Under the pieces are notes generated by a model. It saw nothing but the letters and a program-made list of their open reading frames with translations. It was not told the DNA's origin and did no database searches. Shown here in pieces: positions 11,381 through 21,469 of a stretch of DNA of 64,000 bases. The position numbers were made by a program, and so were the translations under genes. Each line of letters begins with the position of its first letter. The first letter of the stretch is position 1. Origin of the DNA: Hibiscus mutabilis (Eukaryota > Streptophyta > Magnoliopsida > Malvales > Malvaceae). The stretch is from positions 51,502,864-51,566,863 of the forward strand of contig CM033721.1 in the NCBI GenBank assembly GCA_019671005.1, given 5' to 3'.

Positions 11381-12806
11381 CAGATATAGAGATATGCGAT
11401 GTATTCATGGATGAGCAACTTTTAGTTGCCTTGGCAACCCTCGACGCTTCGGCAACCTTTGACGCGCACGTCTCGGCAATTTTGGGAGTAGTTGCCATGG
11501 CAGCACATGCCTCAACAATACCCTGGTACGCGGATTTAGTTAATTTCTTTTTTGTGGTATTTTTCCTTATGGTCTTACTCACCAAGGGAAGAAGAGGTTC
11601 CGCCATGATGCTAAGCATTACTTTTGGGACGAGCCTCTTTTGTTTAAACAATGTACAAATCAGGTTATACGCCGATGTGTCCCTAAAGAGGAGCAGCAGA
11701 ATGTACTCCGACAATGCCATTCTTCACCCTATGGAGGACATTTTAGAGGAACTCGTACCGCGGCCAAAGTTTTGCAATCTGGTTTGTATTGGCCAAAATT
11801 GTACAAAGATGCCCAAGACTTTTACAAGCAATGTGATCGTTGCCAGAGGACGGGCAATATCTCTAGACGACATGAGATGCCGCTCCAAAACATCATCGAG
11901 GTGGAATTGTTCGATGTATGAGGGATCGATTTTATGAGACCTTTCCCATCTTCATTCGGCAACCTCTACATTCTACTTGCCGCCGACTACGTGTCTAAAT
12001 GGGTTGAGGCAGCTGCAGTTCCCAACAACAATTCCAAGATCGTGCAACGATTCTTGCAGAAAAACATATTTACACGGTTTGGGATGCCGAGAGCAATTAT
12101 CAGTAACGAAGGCAAGCATTTTGACAACAGACTTATTGCCAAGATGTTGCAACGCTTCGGCGTATCACACAAGATTGCCACGGCATATCACCCACAAACC
12201 AACGGGCAAGCAGAAATTTCCAACCGAGAATTGAAGGGTATACTTGAGAAAGTTGTAAATCCCTCTAGGAAGGATTGGTCATTAAGACTAGATGACGCAC
12301 TTTGGGCATATCACACTGCATTCAAAACACCCTTAGGTATGTCCCCCTTCCGACTTGTCTATGGCAAAACATGCCATCTACCGGTGGAAATCGAACACAA
12401 GGCATATTGGGCAATCAAGACCGTGAATATGGATTGGGAAAGTGCCGGACAAAAGCGTTTGTTGGACCTCAACGAGATAGAAGAATTTCGTGCACTCGCC
12501 TATAACAATGCACGACTCTACAAGAAGAAAACAAAGCAATGGCATGACAAGAAACTATTGCCTCGGCAATTCACGCCAGGGCAACTAGTTCTCTTATTCA
12601 ATTCTTGGCTAAAACTTTTCCCGGGAAAGCTGAAATCAAGATGGTCGGGACCATTCGAAGTTGTCAAACCATTCTCCCATGGTGCCGTGATAATCAAGTC
12701 CATCACTGACAAACATGAATTCAAAGTTAATGGACAAAGATTAAAGCACTACAATGGTGCCTATGTGGAACGTAACAAAGAAGTAGTCACCTTAGGAGAT
12801 GTATGA
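11381..12806 (+). pseudogene. Integrase of element A
   Basis: Integrase inserts the cDNA. A linker (ASTIPWYADLVNFF) in the RT frame passes into frame 3 after a slip in the T-runs at about 11545-11565. The HHCC zinc finger follows (CHSSPYGGH ... CDRC, about 11715-11850). The first catalytic Asp is in GIDF at 11928-11930, just after a nonsense TGA at 11919 where relatives have Trp. The second catalytic Asp is replaced by Asn (ISNEGKHF; codon AAC at 12105). The Glu in NGQAE (about 12213) is kept. The C-terminal part ends KEVVTLGDV with TGA at 12804. There is no chromodomain, as expected for Athila. Confidence 0.92.
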
Positions 12807-13375
12807 GCATGCTCTCCCTTCGATATTTTATTTTTATTTTTATTATTTTCGATTACTTTTTTTATTTTATTTTTTTAGTTTTTTTCGAACTATTTTTTTA
12901 TTTTCGATTATTATTATATTTTTAGGATAGATTTTTTTTATCTTTTTAAGTTTAAGAATCCCTTTACACATCTTTATTTATTTTCTTTTATTAGTTTATC
13001 TTTAATTTTAATCCTTATTTGATTTGTCTTTGAATTGTAGGAAAAGAGTTCAAGATAAAGAGAAATTTTGATCCAAGAAGGAAAACATCTTCAACAAGGA
13101 AATTAATGGGCTGAATCTAAGGCTTATATAAAGCCTCCAACTTACCCTAGTTAAACCCCCTTGCCGTCACCCTTCCCCTAAATCGAAACCCCCTTTATTC
13201 TCTATCCAAAATTAATCCCACCCACCATATTTACTACCTATCTTTTCTATATAACCCATCACCCTTAACTTCCAAGAAACCTATTCCTACTTTTCATCTT
13301 GCAACTCTTTAGTTTCTTTTATTTTATTTTATTTTATTTTCTTTGTTTTTACAAAACTCACAACCAAGATCATCC
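12807..13375 (+). other. Non-coding linker between pol and the post-pol ORF
   Basis: About 570 bp with long T-rich runs (12823-12990, 13299-13345) and a central stretch of ordinary composition. It carries no conserved frame. It could hold an internal promoter or splice site for the downstream ORF, but no clear motif is visible. Confidence 0.5.
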
Positions 13376-14790
13376 ATGGCATCCAAAATTAATTTTTTTG
13401 GTTCATCCAAGTTCCTCCAAAGAACCAAGATACAAGAAGTTTGCTACACCGGTGGTTCAAGAAAGATTTCACTCCAAGTTTGAAAGCCGAAATATTTACG
13501 AAGAACAAGGCTTTAAATACTCCAACTCTCATCAAGATTTCGGCCTTGAACCATTCATATTCGAGAAGATTGCACATCAAAAGTGACAAATCTTTTGCCA
13601 TCAATCGGAACCAGGTAACATCTCATAGGTAAGAGAATTCTATGCTCACTCACCTAACCCGGATAATCCTTATGTTTTTGTTCGTGACAAGGCCATACTC
13701 ATAAGCCCCGAAAATGTCAACACCTTTTACGGGCTCTACATTGAGAATGACGAGCATCAAGCCTTTGTGATCAAATCACGCCCAAGCAACTCGACAAGGT
13801 GCTTCAAGAACTCACTCTACCAGGAACTCATTGGAACGACGGTAAATACAAGGGCACGGTAAATCGCCTTCGGCTTAAACCCGAGGCAAAACTATGGAAT
13901 AAGTTTGTTAAAACTTCTTTAATGCCCACCACACATAATACTACCGTTGATATACCACGTCTTTTGATCATACATCCTATTTTGCATAATCACATCATTA
14001 ACATTGGAAAAATTATTTGTGATGAGATTTTTGTATGTAGCTCAAAAGATAAGGGTTCTCTTTTGTTACCTTGCTTAATTTATAATCTTTGCAAGAGATG
14101 CATGTCCCAAGTGTATTCACCGATGAAAAGGCCCTACCAAAGTCCAGTTGGAATCAAGCAAAAATCCTCAAAGCTAATGGGAGAGGCACCAGCAATCCCT
14201 AATGCCCAAGCACCTAACGCCCGGGCAACTCGGCCATCAACCCCGGGACACTTTGAAGCACTCTTGTAACCATTGGCGAGCCACCTAAGGCAAATTGAAG
14301 ACCGGAAACTAATGTTCATGCGGTACATGAAGGAGCACAACAATGCCATCACCCAAGTCATCCTAGAAAAGTACCCGGACAGCCGCGTGCCGTTCCTAAT
14401 CTTTTCTGTCGAGATCCTTGCCCCGACAACCTATGAAGCAGTCGCCACGACAACCGCAACAGATAATGCCACGGCAACCAAAGCTAAAGACATCCCCGCA
14501 ACCACTGCAAAAGCCAAAGGTAAAACACCTATGCCCGAATCAACTCGTACGGATCATTGTTTGATTTTTCATATTCGGACGAGTCCTCCATTGCACCAAC
14601 AAAGACCGCACCAATTGAATCCTCCAAGTGAAAAGCCAATGACATTGATGAAGAGGACAATGAGGACAACCCCGTACAAGGATCGATTCCACCATCGGCA
14701 ACAAGAAAACATCCATCGCGTTCAAGCAAGAGAATCAAGACACCGACCAAAAGGAAACTAATCATCCACGACGACAAACTCTCGGAGTAA
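13376..14790 (+). pseudogene. Post-pol ORF of element A (Athila 'ORF3'/plant-transposon-protein-like)
   Basis: An ATG at 13376 (MASKINFFG) opens the region, as MAS does in unit C. The readable core VREFYAHSPNP...VNTFYGL (from 13629) and MPTTHNTTVDIPRLLIIHPIL (13920 on) pairs with VREFYAHLASP...INKVYGL and MPNSHTSTVHINRLLLLHSIL in the minus-strand unit C. This domain resembles the family labelled 'putative plant transposon protein' (Transposase_32 in Pfam, from memory). The tail has an Ala/Thr-rich section, an acidic DIDEEDNEDN and a basic KRIKTPTKRK ending at TAA 14788. Frames change near 13600, 13800 and 14570, and a TAA interrupts at 14267. No signal peptide or membrane segment is evident, so an envelope role is not supported. 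Confidence 0.7.
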
Positions 14791-14863
14791 GTCCTCGTTT
14801 GCATTTTATTTTTCGTTATTTTTATTTTTCTTTAATGCATGCATTGAGGACAATGCCTCACTC

Positions 14864-14877
14864 GAGTTTGGGGGGAT
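14864..14877 (+). other. Inner polypurine-tract-like motif of element A
   Basis: GAGTTTGGGGGGAT is preceded by GCATTGAGGACAATGC, mirroring the true PPT at 15642 (GAGTTTGGGGGTG preceded by GCTTGAGGACAAG). A matching pair occurs in unit C. It may act as a second plus-strand primer site. Confidence 0.6.
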
Positions 14878-15183
14878 TGTTAGTAGTTATTTACCATGTT
14901 TAGTTGCATTCATCTTAAGTATTGCATTTAGGATACATAAATTGCTTGCCATGCCTTTAGTTGGAACAAGAATTGCCTAGATTTGATGAATATCCGATGA
15001 TGACTTTTCCAATGCACTTAATTGATAGAATTTTTATTCTAGGATAACCATGGAAAAACTTAGAATTTTACTATGATGCTAAATTTGATGAAACACTGTT
15101 GTGGTTTGATTGGTTTAAGGAATTCTAGTGAACTTAGGTTGATAATTAAAAAATTGGGGGATTAGAATAAAAATTGGATGAAT

Positions 15184-15370
15184 GCTAGAGGTGCCCGAAA
15201 TTGGCTCTAGCATGTGCTAAAAAATTGATTGCCAGAGGTGCCCGAAACCGACTCTAGTATGTGCTAAAAAATGATCACTAGATGTGCCCGAAACTGGCTC
15301 TAGTCGAATAAATTATTTAACTTAAGAAAACTAAAAAAAAACACTAGAGGTGCCCGAAACCGACTCTAGT
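15184..15370 (+). repeat. Four copies of a 28-bp hairpin-forming motif
   Basis: Copies at 15184-15211, 15231-15258, 15277-15304 and 15343-15370 share the core AGGTGCCCGAAACYGRCTCT flanked by inverted arms (CTAGAG...CTCTAG). The outermost pair is G-C in copy 1 and A-T in copies 3 and 4, so the arms vary together. Spacing is irregular (46-66 bp). Confidence 0.85.
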
Positions 15371-15641
15371 TAAAACATGTTAAAAAGAACCCAATGAAGT
15401 AATTTGAAAACCTCTTGTTTGCATAGAATCCAAAAAATCAACTTGCACACAACTCCGCACACACTCACAATCATTATAGTTTGATTCCGAGTAACTCCTA
15501 AGTTTTATGAAAAATGAAAAGCCAATCATACTTTGTGCCCCGGTTCTGAGAATTGAAATCAAGTTCAAAGCTAAGTTTATGAAAATTGAAGTCTTGGCAG
15601 GTAATTATTAGTTTGCATGGCTTGAGGACAAGTAATAGTTC

Positions 15642-15654
15642 GAGTTTGGGGGTG
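15642..15654 (+). other. Polypurine tract of element A
   Basis: GAGTTTGGGGGTG directly abuts the TGATAAG start of the 3' LTR. It primes plus-strand synthesis. Confidence 0.9.
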
Positions 15655-17185
15655 TGATAAGTGTTCAAAAGTACTATTTTTCTTACCCTTTTTACTCATA
15701 TTATTGCTAGACTTAGGCTCATATTAGTTACATAATTAGTCATTCATGCATTAATCCATGTTTCCTTCCATCGTTGAGCTTGATTGCATAACTTGGTTGT
15801 TTTTGTGGGAAAAAGATGTTGCTTTGGTGTATTTTGTGTGTATGTGCAGGATCACTTGCCAAAGCAAGGCTAGAGCTAGTTTCCAGGGAATGCATGAAAG
15901 AGATGCCGAGCTAGTTGCCAGGGCAATGCATGAAGGAGACGCCAAAGCCAGTTTCCAGGGCAATCGTCGACAAAGAATAAGGTGATATGGTAGTCGAAAT
16001 TGATGACTAGACAAGCCCAAGATGACGTGGAGCAAAGCTAAATCCCAAAGGAGTTTGATCTCCATGAAGAGGTTAAAGAAGAATTAAATTCCAAGAAGAT
16101 AGGAAAAGTTCTAGAAGGAATATAATTATAATAAAGAATTATATTCTTTAAAGATAATTTAACTCCAACTTAACTTCCTTCTCAAAGAAGGACTTTGACC
16201 TAGCCCTATAAATTAGAGGCCATGCCGTCAATTCCAAAGGGGGGAGAAGAGAGAATTTTCGACAACATCAAGGGCAATGAGGATTTCGACAAAGCTCTAT
16301 CCATTCTTCATCTTTTTCTTTCTTGTTCAATTAGGTTCATGCTAGGGATTCTTTATCTTGTGTTTCTTTGGAACCTAGCCATGAACTAAATCTATTTGGC
16401 TAAGGTTATTGTGTCTTGTGGTTGTGAGAAACTTTTGGATTTTGTTTAGGTAATAAGATTTTACACTTTTCTATTCAAGGTTTATTCATTCTTGGTTCTT
16501 ATTCTTGTTTGCGAGTGAATTGGGAGAGGATCTCGTAACTTCATCTATTTATATAATATCGGGAGAGTTAGATTCAAGAAACGAATGAATATGATCTTTA
16601 TTCAATCTATTGATGGTGAAGATGAATCCGGTTTAGGAATAAGTTAAAGATTTCAACGGCTAAAAGGAGCGCAAGATTGGTTGTTGTTCACCCTTGATTC
16701 ACGCAGGGATGTATTATCAAGGCATGCACAAGTAGCTAGAGTTTCGACTTAGGGATAAGAAGAAACCATTGAAGAACGCTCTGCCGAGCCTTGAAGGTTG
16801 CTGCCCAGACGCCCAAGTAGTTGCCGAACTAGTCGCCCAGGCAACCATCGATTAGTTGCCAAGGCAACCCCGTTGTGCAAGTTGCCACGGCAACTGAGTT
16901 GCCCTTGCACTCTTTTACCATGACGATCCAATCAGCTATCACACCTCAACTCACGATAACCTGGCCTATCTCTCTCATTTGATCTCATCTATTCTTTTAC
17001 TTTATTGCTTTCTAGTTTAGTTATTAGTTTAAACTCCTATAATCTTCTATTTGTGTTTTTACTTTTTATAGTGCAAGAGATTAGATTCTTGAAGTGGCAC
17101 TAATCCCTGTGGAGACGATATCTTTTATACTATAACTTGCCACGTGTACACTTGCACAATTGCGGAGCACTTATTACGCGCAACA
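15655..17185 (+). repeat. 3' LTR of element A
   Basis: Direct copy of 5615-7141, starting TGATAAGTGTTC and ending GCGCAACA. It differs by scattered substitutions and a few 1-4 bp indels. It keeps the TATA box (16206-16216), the minisatellite and the palindromes. Confidence 0.95.
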
Positions 17186-17190
17186 CGTCT
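17186..17190. other. Target-site duplication CGTCT, right copy
   Basis: CGTCT directly follows the CAACA end of the 3' LTR and equals 5610-5614. Confidence 0.93.
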
Positions 17191-18257
17191 CATGAATATT
17201 GAATCTCAATATATCGGTCCCTACTCATGCTTATCTATCATCAACCCATTTGCAACCACTAGCAAGCAAGACAATCACATTTGTGATGTTCATGAAGCAA
17301 TAGGAATTTGGGGTGTACTAACCTTATGCTGATACCGCTAAAATCCTCATCCAAGCTTCCCGAATATTCCACTTGACCCGATATCCGCTCTCGAATAATC
17401 CTTGTATACCAATTAATATCATAAGTATCACTTAATCATATTCTCTAAGGAATCTAAAGGGTCAAATGTGTAAAAATAGCTTACCGGGTTCAAATTTTGC
17501 AAAAAGAACTATGCTATTAGATCCGGAACATCGAGAAACCCCAGGGTAAAGTCCCTCAAAAAAGTCAATGCTAGTCAATGTCGCGCGGTGGTGGTCAACA
17601 GCGGTGCGGCTTGGCGTCGGGCGGCACGGCGCGCGCGCTCAGCTCGGGTCGGCTTGGGCTTGGCTGGTAGGTCGGTTTATCCAGTTGGCCCAACAGCTCG
17701 AGCTGGTACAGCTGCCCACGCGTCTGGACGTCACCCACGCGTAGGGGCGGCACCTGCGACGGCTTTCAATGGTCGAACGGCAACGGTCGACGCCCAGATC
17801 GATTGTTCTCCAGCCTCTGAACACAGTGGTTGCCTCCGTGTCTCGATTTTAGCTCTCTAACCTCCTCGACTAGAAAACCTAAAACTTCGTCTCTCTCACC
17901 CATCCGATGGTGGTGCTGCTAGTATCGGTGAACTCGTCTCGACGAGATGAACACAATAGCAGTGGAGGTGTCGACATCGAATGGCTAGATCTCCGTAGAT
18001 CAGAGATTGAAATCTTCTCCCTCAACTTTTCTCCCATTTTCTCTTCTCTCTCTCTCATCTACTTTTCACATTTTTCTCATTTTCTCTCTTTCATCTTAAG
18101 TCCCCCTCTTTTTCCACCAACACTCTTATTTAAAGTTCAAAACCCTCTGCTCCAAAATTAATGGGGCCTCTTAAAAGCCCTTAACTTATCCTTCAAAGTA
18201 AAGATCCAATCTCGGGCCCGAGACCCGATTCACTAATCCAGATTTCAAGTTGTTACA
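17186..18257 (-). repeat. LARD-like LTR copy R1, proximal part
   Basis: Continues the LTR broken at 5614: CATGAATATTGAATCTCAAT matches CATAAATATCGAATCTCAAT at about 37215. On the minus strand it begins TGTAACAACTTG at 18257. Frames such as 17588-17860 (Ala/Arg-rich) and 17907-18161 have no domain and are LTR sequence. They contain CG-rich words also present, mutated, in the copies at 37600 and 42330. Confidence 0.85.
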
Positions 18258-18995
18258 ACTCTCCCCTCATTAAAAAAAATTTCGCCCTCAAAATTTACAC
18301 TGGTAGACCAAAGAAGATGCTAAAACTTTTATAACTTCCCAACGTTCTCAACATAACCCGTTGCGCTACTCTGATCTCTTACAACACTTGTCAAAATTAA
18401 TCATTGACTTTAACGATACAAACATAATCTCAACTGATTCTTTCTCTTAGAAGAAATCCATCATCACTCGGTACAAACCCAAAACAACTGGCCACTTCCT
18501 TAAAAGAGATCCATCACTATTCGGTGTATAACTAAAGCCATGGAGAAAATCTAACGGTAGCTTGAGCAATTATCACACACATACGTAATCAAGGAAATAT
18601 AACTTATGTTGTAGAACCCAAAAGATTGATGCACCACAAAATCTTTCCACAACTCTACACGATCTGAAAGAACATGAGTTTACACAACCGTTGTAACCAA
18701 AACGAAGCGGTTCAACACATAACGACTCTCTGAAGGAGACCCTAACTCAGATGGCACCCCTTACCTAAAATCATTGCTTTCCCGGTGCAAGACTTCTAAA
18801 AATGAACGACGTCCCCACTCGCCCCAATGATTACCTTAAGCTTGGCATGATAACTTATGTCGGCAACTATAGCAGCTCTCAAAAACTCAGCTCACACGAG
18901 AGTCAACTCTAAACTATCTCGTGTCTGGCTAGTAGTCCATCATTACCAACACTCAGATCTGTCATCGTATGAAAATCCCACAAAAAGATAAGGTT
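18258..18995 (-). mobile_element. LARD-like element, fragment of non-coding interior
   Basis: The purine-rich plus-strand primer region (minus strand TTTTAATGAGGGGAGAGT) abuts the LTR, preceded by a 'GAGGGCGAAATTT' word. The first ~280 bp match 38058-38330 nearly base for base, then the copies diverge after ATTCGGTGT. No coding frame is seen. The fragment is cut at 18995 by the Athila-family LTR end. Confidence 0.65.
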
Positions 18996-19632
18996 TGTTG
19001 CGTGTTGTGATGTACAATAAATGATACGTAAATAGTGCAAGTATACACATCGAACAAGTAATAAAGTGATGAGTGAGTATCGTCTCCACAGGGATTAGAG
19101 GCCAAACTATCTTAGTCAAAACACACAAATTTTCAACTTGGAAATAAATGCAATAGCAAAAGGAAACAGGTCCAAAATGCTCTAGCAAACAACTGCAATA
19201 TAGACAAGGTTGAAACAAGGATACTTCAAATGTCCTTTCACGTGTACGAAGCTCTCTATTGGGATGATATGATGGGCTTATCAAGGACTCCTATGTCTAA
19301 GTCTCAAGAATGTTTAGCTCTAACTTGCTCATATCATGCTCGACAGAGTTCACTAAGGTGTTTTTAAACTATCTCTAGCAAGAAACCTGACAGCCATAAT
19401 GCTATGGCAATACCTCTTGGCGTGAACCCTAACAAGCTACTATCCTTGAAGTTCTACTCCCTTTAGTCGTTGAAACTCTACACTTATCTCTAAGGTGAGT
19501 TAGGATTTTACCTCTTAGCATCAAACCCTATTGTCCATGTAGATCTAAGCCTAACTCTCTCGAATATTAAGCTATCCAACACCTAAGCAAATGCTAACTC
19601 TCGAAAGCTCTTACAAGCTTAAAGCTTACAAA
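18996..19632 (-). repeat. Truncated 3' LTR of unit B
   Basis: TGTTGCGTGTTGTG at 18996 is the complement of the LTR terminus. The stretch aligns with 23957-24590 and 34140-34770. Homology ends in ACAAAA at about 19630, where sequence matching the RNase H/integrase linker of unit C (AAAAATACCACTAACAAG) takes over. Confidence 0.88.
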
Positions 19633-20115
19633 AATACCACTAACAAGAAAGTTAACAATACTAGAATACCATGGAATTGCTGTAGCATATAATATTTTCT
19701 CATCAGGGAATTCTTCCTTAATCTCTAATTTCTCATTGTTTCAGCCTTATTTTCTATCCTAGAAAAATGGTCAGCAACTTGATTCTCACAACCCTTTCTA
19801 TTCTTAACTTCCAAGTCAAATTCTTGCAAAAGAAGTATCCACCTAATAAGTCTAGGTTTAGCATCCTTCTTATTCGCTAAGTACTTTATAGGAGAATGAT
19901 CGGTGTGTACGATGAACTTAGTGCCTATCAAGTATGATCTAAACTTATCAAAGGCAAACACAACATCTAGCAGTTCTTTTTTAGTGGTTGTGTAATTTAT
20001 TTGTGCACCATTCAAGGTGCGGCTAGCATAATAAAAAACATGGAAAACTTTACCTTTAAGTTGGCCAAGTGCTGCCCCCAGTGCGTAGTCACTAGCATCA
20101 CACATCAACTCGAAA
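19633..20115 (-). pseudogene. RNase H domain of unit B
   Basis: LMCDASDYALGAALGQ, TTTKKELLDVVFAFDKF, VHTDHSPIKYL and ENQVADHFSRIE are readable on the minus strand from 20115 down, so the Asp residues remain. The usual Glu-Lys-Glu context reads KKELL, keeping the Glu. After NETMRN the frame ends and the linker stops at the deletion junction. No integrase follows. Confidence 0.88.
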
Positions 20116-21342
20116 GGTTACGTCCAATTAGGGGGAACAATTATGGGTGCTGAGATGAGGTTCTCCTTGAGTTACTTAAATGCACTGTAGCATTCTGCAT
20201 CAAACATGAAGGGCTGGTTTTGTTATAGCAAAGTGCATAATGGCTGGAGATCTTGGAGAAGTCCTTGATGAACCTCTTATAGAAGACGACATGGCCCAAG
20301 AAGGTTCAGATTCCCTTCACGGTGGTGGGGGGTGGTAGTTTCTCGATCACTTCAACCTTAGCCTTATCCACCTCTATCCTTTTTTTGCGAGATTTTGTGG
20401 CATAGAATAGTCCCTTCAACCATCATTAAATGGCATTTCTCCCAGTTGAGCACTAGGCTTGCTTCTTCGTATCTCTTGAGTACCTTGGCCAAGTTCCCTA
20501 AACACGATTCGAAAGATCTCCAAAAATTCTTCAACCATGTCAGAGAAGATGTCCAACATGCACCTTTGAAAAGTAGCTGGAGCATTCCAAAGCCCAAATA
20601 ACATCCTTAGAAATGCGTAAGTACCATAAGGACATGTGAAAGTTGTCTTCTCTTGATCTTTTGGTGCTATAGCAATCTGGTTGTACCCTGAATATCCATC
20701 AAGGAAACAATAGAAGGATTTTCCCGCCAATTGATCTAGCATTTGATCAATGAATGGGAGGGGAAAACAGTCCTTCTTGGTTGCCTTGTTGATCTTCCGA
20801 TAGTTTACGTAAATTCTCCACCTTGTGACAATCCTTGTGGGTAAAAAATCATTGTCTTCATTGCTCACCACGGTCATGCCTCCCTTCTTCGGTACATATT
20901 GCACTGGGCTGACACATGAACTGTTGGATATTGAGTAGATAACTCCAGCATCGAGCAACTTAATTATCTCCTTCATCACCATCTTCTTCATGATTGAATT
21001 GAGCCTTCTTTGGGGTTCAACAAAATTGTTGTGACAATCATCAAGCAAAATTCTGTGCATACAAATAGTAGTAGGGCTTATACCGTTCAAATCAGCCATA
21101 GTCCACCCTATAGTTTTCTTATGTTGAGATGACATACTTATCAAGCTACATTCTTGCTTAGGGGTTAGAATAGAAGGGATTATCACAAGTAAAGTCTCAT
21201 TAATACCCAAATAAACATATTTAATATGTGAAGGTAATGGCTTCAACTCTAATGTGGGTGTGTGCTCAAGTGATGGTTTGGGAGGGATAAATTCAGCAAA
21301 ATCTAAAGGTTCAAAATGCGTACCTGGTCTAGCAATGAGCAA
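20116..21342 (-). pseudogene. Reverse transcriptase of unit B, catalytic motif deleted
   Basis: From 21342 down: KYVYLGINETLLV, CVSPVQYVPKKGG, WRIYVNYRKINKA, FLDGYSGYNQIA and CPYGTYAFLRMLFGLWNAP. The FMDD active site is gone. Against unit C about 32 bp are missing at about 20506, so VEEFLEIF runs into a shifted frame. The thumb region before RNase H (20116-20363) is present but broken by stops and frameshifts. The domain cannot be functional. Confidence 0.9.
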
Positions 21343-21469
21343 GCTAGACTGCTACACCTCAAATGGGAACTCCTCAAGCTTCTCGTTGTTGTTCTCATTG
21401 AGCTTCACATAATCATCAATTTGCACGAAATTGCTGCAGCATAATTCTGCATCTTCCTCATCTGTCGTA

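Larger units (their letters stand above)
14791..15641 (+). other. 3' UTR of element A between the post-pol ORF and PPT
   Basis: Non-coding. It contains an inner PPT-like motif (14864-14877), a four-copy hairpin-forming motif (15184-15370), and a stretch 'GCTTGAGGACAAG' before the true PPT. The 62-codon minus frame at 15380-15568 has no domain. Confidence 0.8.
5615..17185 (+). mobile_element. Athila-type Ty3/Gypsy LTR retrotransposon A, complete but defective
   Basis: The 11,571-bp element has LTRs of 1527 and 1531 bp (TG...CA), a 5-bp TSD, a tRNA-Asp PBS, gag, protease, RT, RNase H, integrase, a post-pol ORF and a PPT, in Ty3/Gypsy order. Gag to RNase H share one frame with in-frame stops. 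Integrase is in another frame after a shift at a T-run near 11550. The LTRs differ by roughly 4 % over the first 200 bases by eye. This indicates an old insertion, though I cannot date it. It sits inside a LARD-like LTR. The Athila assignment rests on the PBS, the FMDD/FLDGYSGYNQI reverse transcriptase and the post-pol ORF. Confidence 0.93.

Noticed and set aside
13376..14790. Post-pol ORF as a retroviral envelope gene
   Set aside because: No signal peptide, membrane span, cysteine pattern or cleavage site can be seen. The similarity is to a plant transposon-protein-like domain.
17588..18161. Ala/Arg-rich and Ser-rich ORFs as a G/C-rich host exon
   Set aside because: The same sequence recurs, mutated, in the LARD LTRs at about 37600 and 42330 and the frames are not kept.
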